From Bacteroidota bacterium (GTDB lineage Bacteria; Bacteroidota; Bacteroidia; Bacteroidales; VadinHA17), in NCBI GenBank assembly GCA_030596025.1, contig JAUVKW010000008.1, positions 1 to 37,517 on the forward strand: a DNA stretch of 37,517 nt. The letters run 5' to 3'. The notes under the pieces were generated by a model, which saw nothing but the letters and a program-made list of their open reading frames with translations, searched no databases and had not been told where the DNA came from. Made by a program: the position numbers and the translations under genes. Below are positions 1 through 7,641 of this stretch, piece after piece. Position 1 is the stretch's first letter, and each line of letters begins with the position of its first letter.

Positions 1-1458
1 TCTCGCCTCTTCGTATTGTTTAAGATCATTCATCATAACATCAAATATCATTTCAGCTACTTTGTTTGCTCCGGCATAAGTAAAATGGATATAGTCTTTC
101 TTTCCAAGGGAAGGGATAGTATCAACCCATTTTTGCATAGAATTCTCTCCCCCCATTGCTTCAAACAAATCATAAAAAATACAATTTGTAAGAACTGCTG
201 CATTCTTTTGAGCATCTCTTATTGCTTCAATGTTAGGATAAGTAACAAAGCCTTCAGGAGTTTTTTTATTCATATCTGATATTCCAATTACCATAATCGG
301 CGTATTATTTGTGATCCTTTTCAGTAAAGCTAGTTCCCTGGCCAGGGCATTTTGGTAATACTTGTATGAATTCACAATATTAGGAGCAACATTTACTCCA
401 AAGTGCAGAATAATAAGTCCGGGATTCAATTCGTCATACATTCTGGCCAATAAAACGGTATCGGTAGCTGAGAAATCCGTACCTCTGCTTCCCCTCATCG
501 GGATATTATCCACAAGTATTCCGTCCTTCCCTTCCAGTGAAATTCCAAGGATATCAGGGCTCAGTCTACTTGTAAACCTCAGATCTACAGAAGTATGAGG
601 TTGATTGTACTCAAATGTAGAGACCCGGAAGTCATTTCCAGAGGGAATAGTATCAAACCGGAGAGGCTCACCTTCGGCAAGACACTCAATAAAACAGGTA
701 TCGGAAACATTTTTAATGAAAATTCTACATACTTCGAATTTCTCAGCATTGGGGAATCCCATATTTGAAGCATTTACCTTTGCCCATCCCAGTTCATATT
801 GCCTTTGCCCGGGCATATATTTTGCCGGGAGACTATATCTGCACAGATTCATCATTGCACCAAATTGCTTATGATCTAAAAGGGCATCCCTGTAATCTCT
901 GATGCCATAGCGTCTCCAATTAGATGACGACTTAACCTGTACTGATTGAGTGTAGGAAACTACCATCTTTGGTGAGATAAGTCCCGTCCCCATTCCACCA
1001 AATTCAGCTTGAAGCTCCTTCCTCAACTGAGCAGTAATCCTGTCCCCCTCAATTTGGGAATCCCCATAATACAGTACCCTAATAGTTTTGTGAACAGAAT
1101 CTATTGCTTGTATTTTCTCAAAAAATGAAAACAAGAGTGTAGTATCTCCTTCAGGGTATTCAAGCTCAAGTCCGGGTTTGGGCTTCCTGATAAAAGTAAT
1201 TGAATCCACGCCTGATAGTTTATTGCCAATACTATCTGCTAAACCATAGATTGAATCAGGTTTTAAAGTATCGGTATTTCCTTCTGATGCGATTATGAGA
1301 TTATCCAGGTTGACAAAATCTTCATAAAATTGAACTTCGGGAATTTTCAGCTCCACTTTTCCTGCAAGGGTCCACGTCCTTCCTGACAACAGAATGGATA
1401 AAACAAGCATGATAAGCCATATAGAAAGAAAAAAAAGGAAAGTCCTGAATGGCTTCAT
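1..1458 (-). CDS. SGNH/GDSL-family hydrolase, exported or membrane-anchored, C-terminus cut by window edge
   Basis: An open frame of 486 codons runs from an ATG at 1458 to the window edge without a stop, so the end of the protein lies outside. Residues 5-25 form one hydrophobic segment (signal anchor or signal peptide). The SGNH blocks are visible: YYGDSQ near residues 130-135 (nucleophile Ser134), HFGVN near 352-356 (block III Gly-x-Asn) and DYIHF near 455-459 (Asp455/His458 pair). Known members of this family are esterases or O-acetyl/acyl hydrolases acting on polysaccharide or peptidoglycan at the cell surface, and in Bacteroidota similar proteins are often encoded beside an MBOAT O-acyltransferase. 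No such partner is visible here; it could lie beyond the left edge. Substrate unknown. The fold assignment is secure; the exact role is not. Confidence 0.8.
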   Translation of the reverse strand, partial: MKPFRTFLFFLSIWLIMLVLSILLSGRTWTLAGKVELKIPEVQFYEDFVNLDNLIIASEGNTDTLKPDSIYGLADSIGNKLSGVDSITFIRKPKPGLELEYPEGDTTLLFSFFEKIQAIDSVHKTIRVLYYGDSQIEGDRITAQLRKELQAEFGGMGTGLISPKMVVSYTQSVQVKSSSNWRRYGIRDYRDALLDHKQFGAMMNLCRYSLPAKYMPGQRQYELGWAKVNASNMGFPNAEKFEVCRIFIKNVSDTCFIECLAEGEPLRFDTIPSGNDFRVSTFEYNQPHTSVDLRFTSRLSPDILGISLEGKDGILVDNIPMRGSRGTDFSATDTVLLARMYDELNPGLIILHFGVNVAPNIVNSYKYYQNALARELALLKRITNNTPIMVIGISDMNKKTPEGFVTYPNIEAIRDAQKNAAVLTNCIFYDLFEAMGGENSMQKWVDTIPSLGKKDYIHFTYAGANKVAEMIFDVMMNDLKQYEEAR

Positions 1459-1518
1459 ACTCAATTATGATTTAACTAAATATCAAAAAGAAAGTAATTT
1501 ACAAAATCTGATTGAAAA

Positions 1519-1558
1519 GTTGAAAGGTTGAATAGTTGAATAGTTGAATAGTTGAAAA
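1519..1558. repeat. 8-bp tandem repeat, unit GTTGAATA
   Basis: Three perfect copies of GTTGAATA occupy 1527-1550. They are preceded by one degenerate unit (GTTGAAAG, 1519-1526) and followed by a partial one starting at 1551. The tract lies 60-100 bp upstream of the SGNH hydrolase start, where slippage could alter promoter geometry, but that is only a possibility. Confidence 0.8.
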
Positions 1559-1861
1559 AAGATATACAATAAACCACTAAATAAATGCAAAGAGCCGTAA
1601 AGAAAGAGAAAGTACAAAATCAAAATACTGAAGTTGTGGCGCAAGAGACCAGCATTGAGGTGTCTCAAGGGCTTATTGCTTTAATAATTAATCCTAATAC
1701 AATAAAAAGGAATGCTTTTAAAATTTTTGCTATTCTTTTCATGAAGTATTGTGTTTTGTAAGTTATCACCAACTTGTTAATATAGAAATAATTGTCCATA
1801 AACTTTTCCCGAGTTCATCAAAGGATACAGCATTTTATTCAATTGAAAATCGGTTTTATTA

Positions 1862-1937
1862 GTCCCATAGGGACTTGATATTTATAGAAAATTAATTAAA
1901 ATAGAATATAAGTCCCGTTAGGGACGATATATTATTG
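1862..1937 (+). repeat. REP-like palindrome doublet, first copy
   Basis: Two short palindromes, GTCCCATAGGGAC at 1862-1874 and GTCCCGTTAGGGAC at 1912-1925, start exactly 50 bp apart. Between them lies TTTATAGAAAAT, and the second is followed by an ATATATTAT-rich tail. The same layout recurs in reverse at 2040-2118. Palindromes of this kind resemble REP-type dispersed elements, which are mobilised by RAYT (TnpA-REP) proteins in other bacteria; no such protein is in the window. Confidence 0.7.
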
Positions 1938-1972
1938 AATGTCCTTTAAAAAACACCTCTCATCATAATCAA

Positions 1973-1990
1973 TGTTAAACCTGTTTAACA
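1973..1990. repeat. Central palindrome between the mirrored doublets
   Basis: TGTTAAAC (1973-1980) and GTTTAACA (1983-1990) form a perfect 8-bp inverted repeat with a 2-base centre. A second nested pair, CATCATAA (1961-1968) and TTATGATG (2023-2030), is also perfect. Both sit close to the middle of the 1862-2118 mirrored structure. Confidence 0.65.
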
Positions 1991-2039
1991 ATTCAAGATA
2001 TTCCTCCCTGAATGTTTTCTTTTTATGATGTTGTTCCTT

Positions 2040-2118
2040 ATATATAATATATTGCGTCCCTACGGGACTTTGTTATGAGGGTGTTTCATTTTCTATAAAC
2101 ATAAGGTCCCTACGGGAC
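2040..2118 (-). repeat. REP-like palindrome doublet, inverted copy
   Basis: Two identical palindromes, GTCCCTACGGGAC at 2056-2068 and 2106-2118, again start 50 bp apart. Read on the minus strand this block shares the TTTATAGAAAAT spacer motif and the AT-rich tail of the doublet at 1862-1937, so it is the same element in opposite orientation. Confidence 0.7.
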
Positions 2119-2157
2119 CATATTGAGGTCTACTAACTTAGATACCCCTGGTTTGCA

Positions 2158-3138
2158 TTATTTATCCGTATGGCTACGAATCATATTTACCATTTGCACC
2201 CTGTTTTTTACTCCCAGTTTTTTATAAATATTATGTGAATGGTCCTTCACTGTCTGTAAGGAAATAAACAAAGCCTCACTAATTTGCTGATTGGTAAAAC
2301 CTTCACAGATTTTTTCAATAATTTCTTTTTCTCTCCTGGAAATTTCATGCCTGAAAAGCAAATCAGAGGATTCAAGTTGGTCTTCCTCCTGGCCGGATCT
2401 AATGTTAAAGTCTTTCTTAAGACGATTTCCCAGGAATAGTAAGGGCAATAAGCCTCCTCCAAAAAAGATAATCAGATAGACCAAAGAAACTGAAACATAC
2501 CGGTCGGTAAAATAAAAAAGAATAATTCCTGAAACCTGAACAAGCAAATTGATATGGCCAAAATACAACACCATCCCTTTGTGCACTTTGTCTTTCAGCC
2601 CAGCTCCCCTGAAATATAAATAATAGTAGGAAATTAGAATTGTAATTGCATGCATGGCAATCATAGTTAATTTGATAACGCTTGTAGCATTTTCAACACT
2701 TTCATTCTTCAAGTCAGCAAATCTAAGAATGGCAAAACCATAGCTAATAAAAAAGAGAGATTGAAACAGGAAGTAGCTTATAGTAAATGTTTTTGACAAA
2801 GTTTTATTTACCATCTCAGCACTGAGTCTGATAAACATATACCAGGCCGCTACAAGGAATGGAACACTAAGAAAAGGAAGTAATTGAACGATTGTCTCCA
2901 CCAGGGTTAGTTCAATTGTAAAATCTTTCAAGACCTGCCTGACAATCATTGTCCCCAACAAACCAAACACCCCAAAAATCACCGTAAGTATTTGAAAATA
3001 TTCATAGCTGGCCAGATAATCAAACTTATACTTATCATTCAGATTGTATGCTAACAGAATGGATGCTGCACCGGCTCCAAGCGAGACAACAACCACTGCT
3101 GCCAGAAAGATATCTTGTAAAAATACGTTTGAAAACAT
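2158..3138 (-). CDS. Membrane-anchored LuxR-type transcriptional regulator
   Basis: A 326-residue protein in two parts. Residues about 8-240 hold roughly seven hydrophobic segments, so the N-terminus is a polytopic membrane domain. Residues about 267-326 are a LuxR/GerE helix-turn-helix: SRREKEIIEKICEGF leads in, the recognition helix is around SLQTVKDHSHNIYKKL, and GVKNR follows. Proteins of this build are common in Bacteroidota; the ligand or signal of the membrane part is not known. There is no receiver domain, so it is not a classical response regulator. It is divergent from the membrane gene at 3327, and the interval holds three copies of a TACTAAAGTA site, one only 2 bp from its own ATG, which suggests autoregulation and control of the neighbour. 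The regulator class is certain, the target is inference. Confidence 0.85.
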   Translation of the reverse strand: MFSNVFLQDIFLAAVVVVSLGAGAASILLAYNLNDKYKFDYLASYEYFQILTVIFGVFGLLGTMIVRQVLKDFTIELTLVETIVQLLPFLSVPFLVAAWYMFIRLSAEMVNKTLSKTFTISYFLFQSLFFISYGFAILRFADLKNESVENATSVIKLTMIAMHAITILISYYYLYFRGAGLKDKVHKGMVLYFGHINLLVQVSGIILFYFTDRYVSVSLVYLIIFFGGGLLPLLFLGNRLKKDFNIRSGQEEDQLESSDLLFRHEISRREKEIIEKICEGFTNQQISEALFISLQTVKDHSHNIYKKLGVKNRVQMVNMIRSHTDK

Positions 3139-3140
3139 CC

Positions 3141-3240
3141 TACTAAAGTATTGTTTTGACTATTCAGGTATAAATATAAATCAATACAAAGACATAAAAC
3201 ATCATACTAAAGTAGTGTTTTTTATAAATCCTACTTTAGT
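3141..3240. promoter_or_regulatory. Three TACTAAAGTA sites between divergent genes (candidate operators)
   Basis: Copy 1 (3141-3157, TACTAAAGTATTGTTTT) and copy 2 (3205-3221, TACTAAAGTAGTGTTTT) match at 16 of 17 positions as direct repeats. A third copy is inverted at 3231-3240, so ACTAAAGTAG (3206-3215) and CTACTTTAGT (3231-3240) form a perfect 10-bp inverted repeat with centres 25 bp apart. This is a plausible binding site for the adjacent dimeric LuxR-type protein. Caution: on the minus strand TACTTTAG also matches 7 of 8 positions of the Bacteroidota -7 box TAnnTTTG. Confidence 0.55.
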
Positions 3241-3266
3241 GAAGGGACGTTTCTATTGACCTGCCG

Positions 3267-3274
3267 TATATTTG
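3267..3274 (+). promoter_or_regulatory. -7 box TATATTTG for the membrane gene
   Basis: A perfect match to the Bacteroidota -7 consensus TAnnTTTG lies 52 bp upstream of the ATG at 3327. No TTTG is present at the expected -33 position. The inverted TACTTTAG-type site at 3231-3240 would be centred near -42 from the implied start, a position typical of an activator that replaces a missing -33 element. Confidence 0.5.
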
Positions 3275-3326
3275 TTTAGAGAATCAAGCATATGCAATTA
3301 TTTTTTCACAATTAAAATTTATAAAA

Positions 3327-4013
3327 ATGGAAAATCAAGAAGTACAAACACAGACTATTCAAGTGAAACCCGATTTTGGATCAGCATTTGGTCATGGCTG
3401 GAGAATGATGATGAAATATTTCCTTGAACTCTTATTAGTCTCATTGGTTGTTATTGCCGCCCAGATTCCTATGGGGATAATGCAAGTTGGTCAGGGCGCA
3501 GAATTCGCCCCTGCCATGGCACTTCTTCAGGTATTTGGGATTGGCTATGCATTATTTGTTTTGGCACCCATTGATTTTGGTTCCAAATTCGTGTTTCTTA
3601 AGGGAATGAAGGATCAAAAATTTGAAATCAAAGAGATCTTTTCTGGCTTTAAGGACAATTATTTAAACATCATTCTTGCCAATCTTTTAACTGTGGCAAT
3701 AGTGGTGGCAGGGATCTTTATGTTGATCATTCCCGGAATTATTTTTGCGTGTAAACTGGCATTTGTTCCCTATCTGGTTATGGACAAGAATCTTGATCCG
3801 GTTGAGGCTGTAAAGGAAAGCTGGAGAATGACCAAAGGTTATGGCTGGACTATTTTTGGAATGGGATTTGTTTCCATTTTTATATTTTTGGGAGGTTTAC
3901 TGCTTCTCATTCTTGGAGTAATTCCTGCAGCCATGTGGATTAGTAGTGCTTTTGCTTCGCTTTATCATGCAGTAGATTTGGAAAAGAATAAGCCTGCAGT
4001 TGTCCAGGTGTAG
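3327..4013 (+). CDS. Polytopic membrane protein, DUF975/YciC-like
   Basis: A 228-residue protein with about five or six hydrophobic segments, starting near residues 30-50, 70-90, 115-145 and 170-205. The stretch IPGIIF...FVPYLVMDKNLDPVEAVKESWRMTKGY is the kind of conserved loop found in the DUF975/YciC/GPDPase-membrane-domain superfamily of bacterial membrane proteins. No catalytic motif is visible and no biochemical function can be assigned. It is transcribed alone: divergent from the LuxR-type regulator and closed by its own hairpin terminator at 4066-4094. The upstream operator-like repeats suggest it is the main target of that regulator. Family assignment is moderate; function is unknown. 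Confidence 0.65.
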   Translation: MENQEVQTQTIQVKPDFGSAFGHGWRMMMKYFLELLLVSLVVIAAQIPMGIMQVGQGAEFAPAMALLQVFGIGYALFVLAPIDFGSKFVFLKGMKDQKFEIKEIFSGFKDNYLNIILANLLTVAIVVAGIFMLIIPGIIFACKLAFVPYLVMDKNLDPVEAVKESWRMTKGYGWTIFGMGFVSIFIFLGGLLLLILGVIPAAMWISSAFASLYHAVDLEKNKPAVVQV

Positions 4014-4065
4014 TATTAAAATTAAAGTGCTGAATTTGTAATAAAACTCCAGAACCTAATAAAGG

Positions 4066-4094
4066 AAAGGTCCCATGACATATGGGGCCTTTTT
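4066..4094 (+). terminator. Rho-independent terminator after the membrane gene
   Basis: AAAGGTCCCAT (4066-4076) pairs with ATGGGGCCTTT (4082-4092) through one G-T wobble, with a 5-base loop, and runs into TTTTT. It lies 53 bp after the stop codon at 4013. Confidence 0.8.
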
Positions 4095-4136
4095 ATTTAT
4101 ACTAAAGTGAGTTTTTGTTTATTTCTTCCGTCTACC

Positions 4137-4277
4137 CTTCGACAAGCTCAGGGTGACTACCTGATATTAACAAGTTAAGGAGTTCATTGTGATTGCAAAT
4201 TTCACTTTCATAGTTTTCACTATCTTCACTTTGTATTACTATGTACATCGGCAGACAGTCAGGCTGAGCCTGTCGAA
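4137..4277. repeat. Inverted pair of the CTTCGACAnGCTCAG dispersed repeat
   Basis: CTTCGACAAGCTCAGGGTGA begins at 4139, and a variant reading CTTCGACAGGCTCAGCCTGA on the minus strand ends at 4277. The two agree at about 17 of 20 positions and face each other across about 100 bp of AT-rich sequence. This motif is a widespread intergenic repeat in many bacterial genomes (general knowledge). Copy number in this genome cannot be judged from the window. Confidence 0.65.
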
Positions 4278-4303
4278 GCCTTGACTAAACTATGACCCAA
4301 TCA

Positions 4304-4337
4304 CTGTCAGGATATTGCTGCGCAATGACGCTGACAG
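4304..4337. repeat. Compound hairpin downstream of the transglycosylase gene
   Basis: CTGTCAG (4304-4310) pairs with CTGACAG (4331-4337), and inside it ATTGC (4314-4318) pairs with GCAAT (4322-4326) around a TGC loop. It lies 12 bp past the stop codon at 4349. There is no T-run after it on the minus strand, so it may be an mRNA-stabilising structure or a repeat rather than a classical terminator. Confidence 0.5.
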
Positions 4338-4348
4338 GATTTATCCAA

Positions 4349-5935
4349 CTAACTTTTGGGTTTAATTTTGATTTGCTGTCCGGGGTGGATTCTATCTCCA
4401 CTCGATAAATTATTCAAGCGAAGTATATCCTGGTCTGATACACCCGGGAATTTTCTTGCAATTTCCCACACAGAATCTCCATACTTCACCTTATAGTAAA
4501 CATAATCACCATTATCAGGAGTATTTGATTTAGGCTGTATACTTGCCTGAGTAGAGGCCGAAACTGTCTTGCCTATACTTCTTTGCTTTTCTGCAAAACT
4601 CATTGTATTTATTTCTTTGTACTGCCTGGCTTTTGATGGTGTTACGTATATAGCAAGTTTCTGTCCTACACGAATAGTATTTCCCCTTATCCCATTCCAA
4701 TACCTTACACTCGACAATCCAACATGATACCACTCGGCAATATAACCTAGATTGTCACCAGACTTAACGGTATATATCAATTTTGTTTTCCCGCTTGGAG
4801 CTTGTGGAGTATATCTTGACCGGGTGGGATTTACAACCATATTAGCAGGATTAAGGTAAATGGAATCCTTATAAGCAAAAATTGAGTCCTGATAATCGAT
4901 AAACTCTGTTGATTGGGATAAAGGTACCCGAACAGCATAGGCTTTACTTTTTCCAGGGACGATATCTTTTCTGTATTGGGGATTTAAGTCTCGTAATTCC
5001 TGAATCGGCAATTGAAGTACCTCTGAAACCTGCATTAAGTGAAGATCGCGGTGTACAATAATAGTATCTGTTGATAAGGGAATATCTATTGGTCTTGGTT
5101 TTAGATTATACAGATGATAGTAATTCATAGCGTAAGCGGCAGCAATAAAGGCCGGGACATATCCCCTGGTCTCACGTGGCAGGTAATAATAAATCTCCCA
5201 GTAATCGGTCTTGCCCCCGGTCCTACGAATAGCCTTATTAACATTTCCGGGACCACAATTATAGGCTGCTATCGCTAAAATCCAATCATCATATATATTA
5301 TATAAATCGCCTAAATAGCTAACAGCAGCTTTCGTTGATGCCAGTGGATCCCGGCGTTCATCAACCAGTGAGTTGATTGTCAAACCATACGCCCTGCCGG
5401 TTCTATACATAAACTGCCACATCCCGGTTGCTCCAACCCGTGAAACTGCCCTCGGGTTAAGTGCTGACTCAATAACAGCCATGTATTTCAATTCGTAAGG
5501 AAGGTCTTGGTAATCAAGAGCTTCCTCAATCATTGGGAAGTAATAATCAGCCAGTCCCAGCATCACTTCAAGCTGATCCTTCTTCTTGTCGGTATAAACT
5601 GAAATATAATTCCTTACGAATCGGTTATAAGGCAGGGGAATTATTGTTGGGATTCGACTCAATCGGTCTATATAAATAGAATCAGGCTCTTTTAGCGGAA
5701 GGGTATCTTTATCATAATTATCAATTGCCCTGAGCGTATCTCTGAGCAATGAATTCTGAACATACCACATATTCATCAAACTATCGAGGTTATCAGAGAA
5801 ACTAGAAAAATTTATTGCTTCTGTAACTTGTACTGAGTCCCTATCATCAAGGCTATTTGCATTTCCCTCAGGCAATACAGCCAGAGAAAACATGATAATA
5901 AGAAAAATAAAATATCGAATTTTCATAAAAAACAT
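4349..5935 (-). CDS. mltD: Membrane-bound lytic murein transglycosylase D-like protein with two LysM domains
   Basis: A 528-residue exported protein. Residues 4-26 form a signal peptide. A transglycosylase (SLT) domain covers about 120-285: AVIESALNPRAVS carries the catalytic Glu156, followed by GATGMWQFM and the AAYNCGPGNV motif near 222-232. Two LysM repeats follow, at about 387-430 and 481-526, which bind glycan strands. It should cleave peptidoglycan to 1,6-anhydro-muropeptides in the periplasm. It is the last gene of the parA-parB-DUF5683 cluster, 7 bp after DUF5683, an arrangement typical of Bacteroidota. A second ATG three codons downstream (5926) is an equally plausible start. Confident on family; substrate detail is from family knowledge. 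Confidence 0.92.
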   Translation of the reverse strand: MFFMKIRYFIFLIIMFSLAVLPEGNANSLDDRDSVQVTEAINFSSFSDNLDSLMNMWYVQNSLLRDTLRAIDNYDKDTLPLKEPDSIYIDRLSRIPTIIPLPYNRFVRNYISVYTDKKKDQLEVMLGLADYYFPMIEEALDYQDLPYELKYMAVIESALNPRAVSRVGATGMWQFMYRTGRAYGLTINSLVDERRDPLASTKAAVSYLGDLYNIYDDWILAIAAYNCGPGNVNKAIRRTGGKTDYWEIYYYLPRETRGYVPAFIAAAYAMNYYHLYNLKPRPIDIPLSTDTIIVHRDLHLMQVSEVLQLPIQELRDLNPQYRKDIVPGKSKAYAVRVPLSQSTEFIDYQDSIFAYKDSIYLNPANMVVNPTRSRYTPQAPSGKTKLIYTVKSGDNLGYIAEWYHVGLSSVRYWNGIRGNTIRVGQKLAIYVTPSKARQYKEINTMSFAEKQRSIGKTVSASTQASIQPKSNTPDNGDYVYYKVKYGDSVWEIARKFPGVSDQDILRLNNLSSGDRIHPGQQIKIKPKS

Positions 5936-5942
5936 TTATCTA

Positions 5943-6578
5943 TTAAAAACTAAATTTAAACTTCAAACCAAGGGCATTCATATGTTCTGACAAATAAAAA
6001 AGCTGTGGGTCAAGCTGCAGACTCAAATCTTCGTTCATATCATAAGAAAAAAGGTATCCATCTACTGTTGCATCAATAATATTCAGAGCATACCATGCAA
6101 AAGTAAGAATAACCGACAAATCACGATACCTTCGGTAATAATTCATATTATTTTCCAGCTGTTCTTTGAACCATTCTTCATCAGAGGGATTATAATCAGG
6201 TGATCCCAGGCTGGGATCAAATCTTCCAGGATCAACATTAGGACCAATGAAATTAAGATAGCTAGTCGTATTATTATCTCCATCTGTAAAGTCAATAAGC
6301 CCCTGTTTGTACTCGTTGTAATTTGTAGCGTTGAAATGAATAAAATAACCCATTACTCCAAAGCCTGTATAAATAATGGGAATCTTCCAATATTTTTTAT
6401 TATAAGCCTGGCCCAGGCCAGGAATCACTGCAGAATACATTGAAGCCCTTCTTGGGGAATGCAGCACCACCAGGGATTCTGGTTTTCTCTCCCCATCATA
6501 TACAGTTTGAGCTGATAATAACACAGGACTTAATACCATGCTCAGGACTAGTAATATGATTGATGAATGCTTCGCCAT
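5943..6578 (-). CDS. DUF5683 domain protein, exported
   Basis: A 211-residue protein when started at the ATG at 6578; the frame extends upstream only to a TTG at 6611 that gives an unlikely leader. Residues 1-24 look like a signal peptide ending in LSAQ. The core SAVIPGLGQAYNKKYWKIPIIYTGFG is the hallmark of DUF5683, a Bacteroidota envelope family that lies between parB and a LysM transglycosylase. Later segments (NYNEYK, NYYRRYRDLS, NIIDATVDGYLF) fit the same family. A TATATTTG box at 6609-6616 on the minus strand may provide an internal promoter. Function is unknown; linkage to cell-wall remodelling is inferred from its neighbours only. Confidence 0.85.
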   Translation of the reverse strand: MAKHSSIILLVLSMVLSPVLLSAQTVYDGERKPESLVVLHSPRRASMYSAVIPGLGQAYNKKYWKIPIIYTGFGVMGYFIHFNATNYNEYKQGLIDFTDGDNNTTSYLNFIGPNVDPGRFDPSLGSPDYNPSDEEWFKEQLENNMNYYRRYRDLSVILTFAWYALNIIDATVDGYLFSYDMNEDLSLQLDPQLFYLSEHMNALGLKFKFSF

Positions 6579-6608
6579 TAAGGGTGGTTCAAGAAATTCT
6601 ATGCACTG

Positions 6609-6616
6609 CAAATATA
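6609..6616 (-). promoter_or_regulatory. -7 box TATATTTG, possible internal promoter for DUF5683-mltD
   Basis: On the minus strand this is a perfect TAnnTTTG match, 30 bp before the ATG at 6578 and inside the 114-bp gap after parB. No clear -33 TTTG is found at the standard spacing, so support is moderate. Confidence 0.4.
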
Positions 6617-6692
6617 CACCAAACGAAAGAAAGGTGGAATTTCTTGTTCTAAAGTATGCCTGTTTTTTTGAGGGACCAGATCAGGGTAACTA

Positions 6693-7571
6693 TCAATCCT
6701 TAAATTTATCAAGAATACTCATTATTCTTTCCAGGTCTTCACCCGACTCAAAAGGTATTACAATTTTACCCTTTCCCTGCTCGTTTACCCTGAATTGAAC
6801 CTTTGAGGCAAAAAATCCAGACAATTGTTCCTGGAGGTCCTGATAATCCTCTATCAGTTTTTCCTTAATTTCTTTATTAATGGTTCCTTTCAGCTGTCCT
6901 TTGTTGATCTTTCTTACAATATCTTCTGCCTTCCGAACAGAAAGCTCTTCTTCCATAATCTTGTAATAGGCATCAATCTGGACTTTGGGATTTTCAATAT
7001 TTACAAGAGTTCTGGCATGCCCCATGGCAATCTTTTTTTCACGGATTCCCAATTGAATCTCTGCCGGTAATTTTAAAAGTCTCAGATAATTGGATATAGT
7101 AGACCGTTTTTTTCCAACTCTTTCACTCATTCCTTCCTGGGTAAGCTGACACTCTTCGATAAGCCTTCGGTATGAAATGGCAATTTCAATTGCATCGAGA
7201 TCTTCTCTCTGAATATTTTCAACAAGGGCCAACTCCAGCATGGCCTGATCATCAGCAGTACGAATATAGGCAGGAATTCTTTTCAGGCCGGCTATTTTGG
7301 AGGCTCTTAATCGTCTTTCACCTGTGATAAGCTGGTAGAAACCCACCTTAAGGAGTCTTACGGTAATAGGCTGAATAATTCCAAGTTCTTTTATCGAAGA
7401 TGCCAGTTCCAGCAGGCCTTCCTCATTAAAGTTTGACCTGGGCTGAAATGGGTTTGTTTCAATTCTCTCAATCTGAATTTCATTGACTGTATCAATCTGT
7501 TGAAATTTCTCCCTGTCAGCACCTTCTATTAATGCTCCAAGTCCTCTGCCTAATGCGTTTTTGCGAGCCAT
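6693..7571 (-). CDS. parB: Chromosome-partitioning protein ParB
   Basis: A 292-residue ParB/Spo0J protein. The start MARKNALGRGLGALI is the usual ParA-interaction leader. NPFQPR (about residues 40-46) opens the N-terminal nucleotide-binding domain, which carries the CTP-binding motif GERRLRAS near residues 104-111 and the ENIQREDL box. A helix-turn-helix around LTQEGMSERVGKKRSTISNYLRL binds parS. A C-terminal dimerisation segment ends the protein. In known systems ParB loads on parS as a CTP-dependent clamp and works with ParA to segregate the chromosome origin. It lies 70 bp after parA. No parS-like palindrome was found within the window. Confidence 0.96.
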   Translation of the reverse strand: MARKNALGRGLGALIEGADREKFQQIDTVNEIQIERIETNPFQPRSNFNEEGLLELASSIKELGIIQPITVRLLKVGFYQLITGERRLRASKIAGLKRIPAYIRTADDQAMLELALVENIQREDLDAIEIAISYRRLIEECQLTQEGMSERVGKKRSTISNYLRLLKLPAEIQLGIREKKIAMGHARTLVNIENPKVQIDAYYKIMEEELSVRKAEDIVRKINKGQLKGTINKEIKEKLIEDYQDLQEQLSGFFASKVQFRVNEQGKGKIVIPFESGEDLERIMSILDKFKD

Positions 7572-7641
7572 AAGTCTATTCTATAAATGCTATTGAAATC
7601 CCCCGGCTGAACTTATCAATCAAAACTAATTAGTTCAATTT

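Larger units (their letters stand above)
1459..2157. other. 700-bp gene-free interval with repeats
   Basis: No convincing gene was found on either strand; the one frame of 61 codons at 1483-1668 (-) is low-complexity and resembles nothing. The interval holds an 8-bp tandem repeat (1519-1558), then four short GTCCC...GGGAC palindromes arranged as two mirrored pairs (1862-2118) around a central palindrome. It separates the starts of the SGNH gene from the end of the LuxR-type gene; the SGNH promoter should lie in its first 100 bp. Confidence 0.6.

Noticed and set aside
1483-1668. 61-codon minus-strand frame with hydrophobic composition
   Set aside because: It runs through the 8-bp tandem repeat, is low in complexity (repeated NYST/FN stretches), and has no neighbours or motifs to support it.
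1519-2118. Possible CRISPR array from the repeated motifs
   Set aside because: The repeated units are an 8-bp tandem tract and 13-bp palindromes in two orientations; there are no repeat-spacer units of normal size and no cas genes.
6579-6611. Upstream extension of the DUF5683 gene
   Set aside because: It needs a TTG start and adds 11 residues before a good signal peptide that begins at the ATG at 6578.
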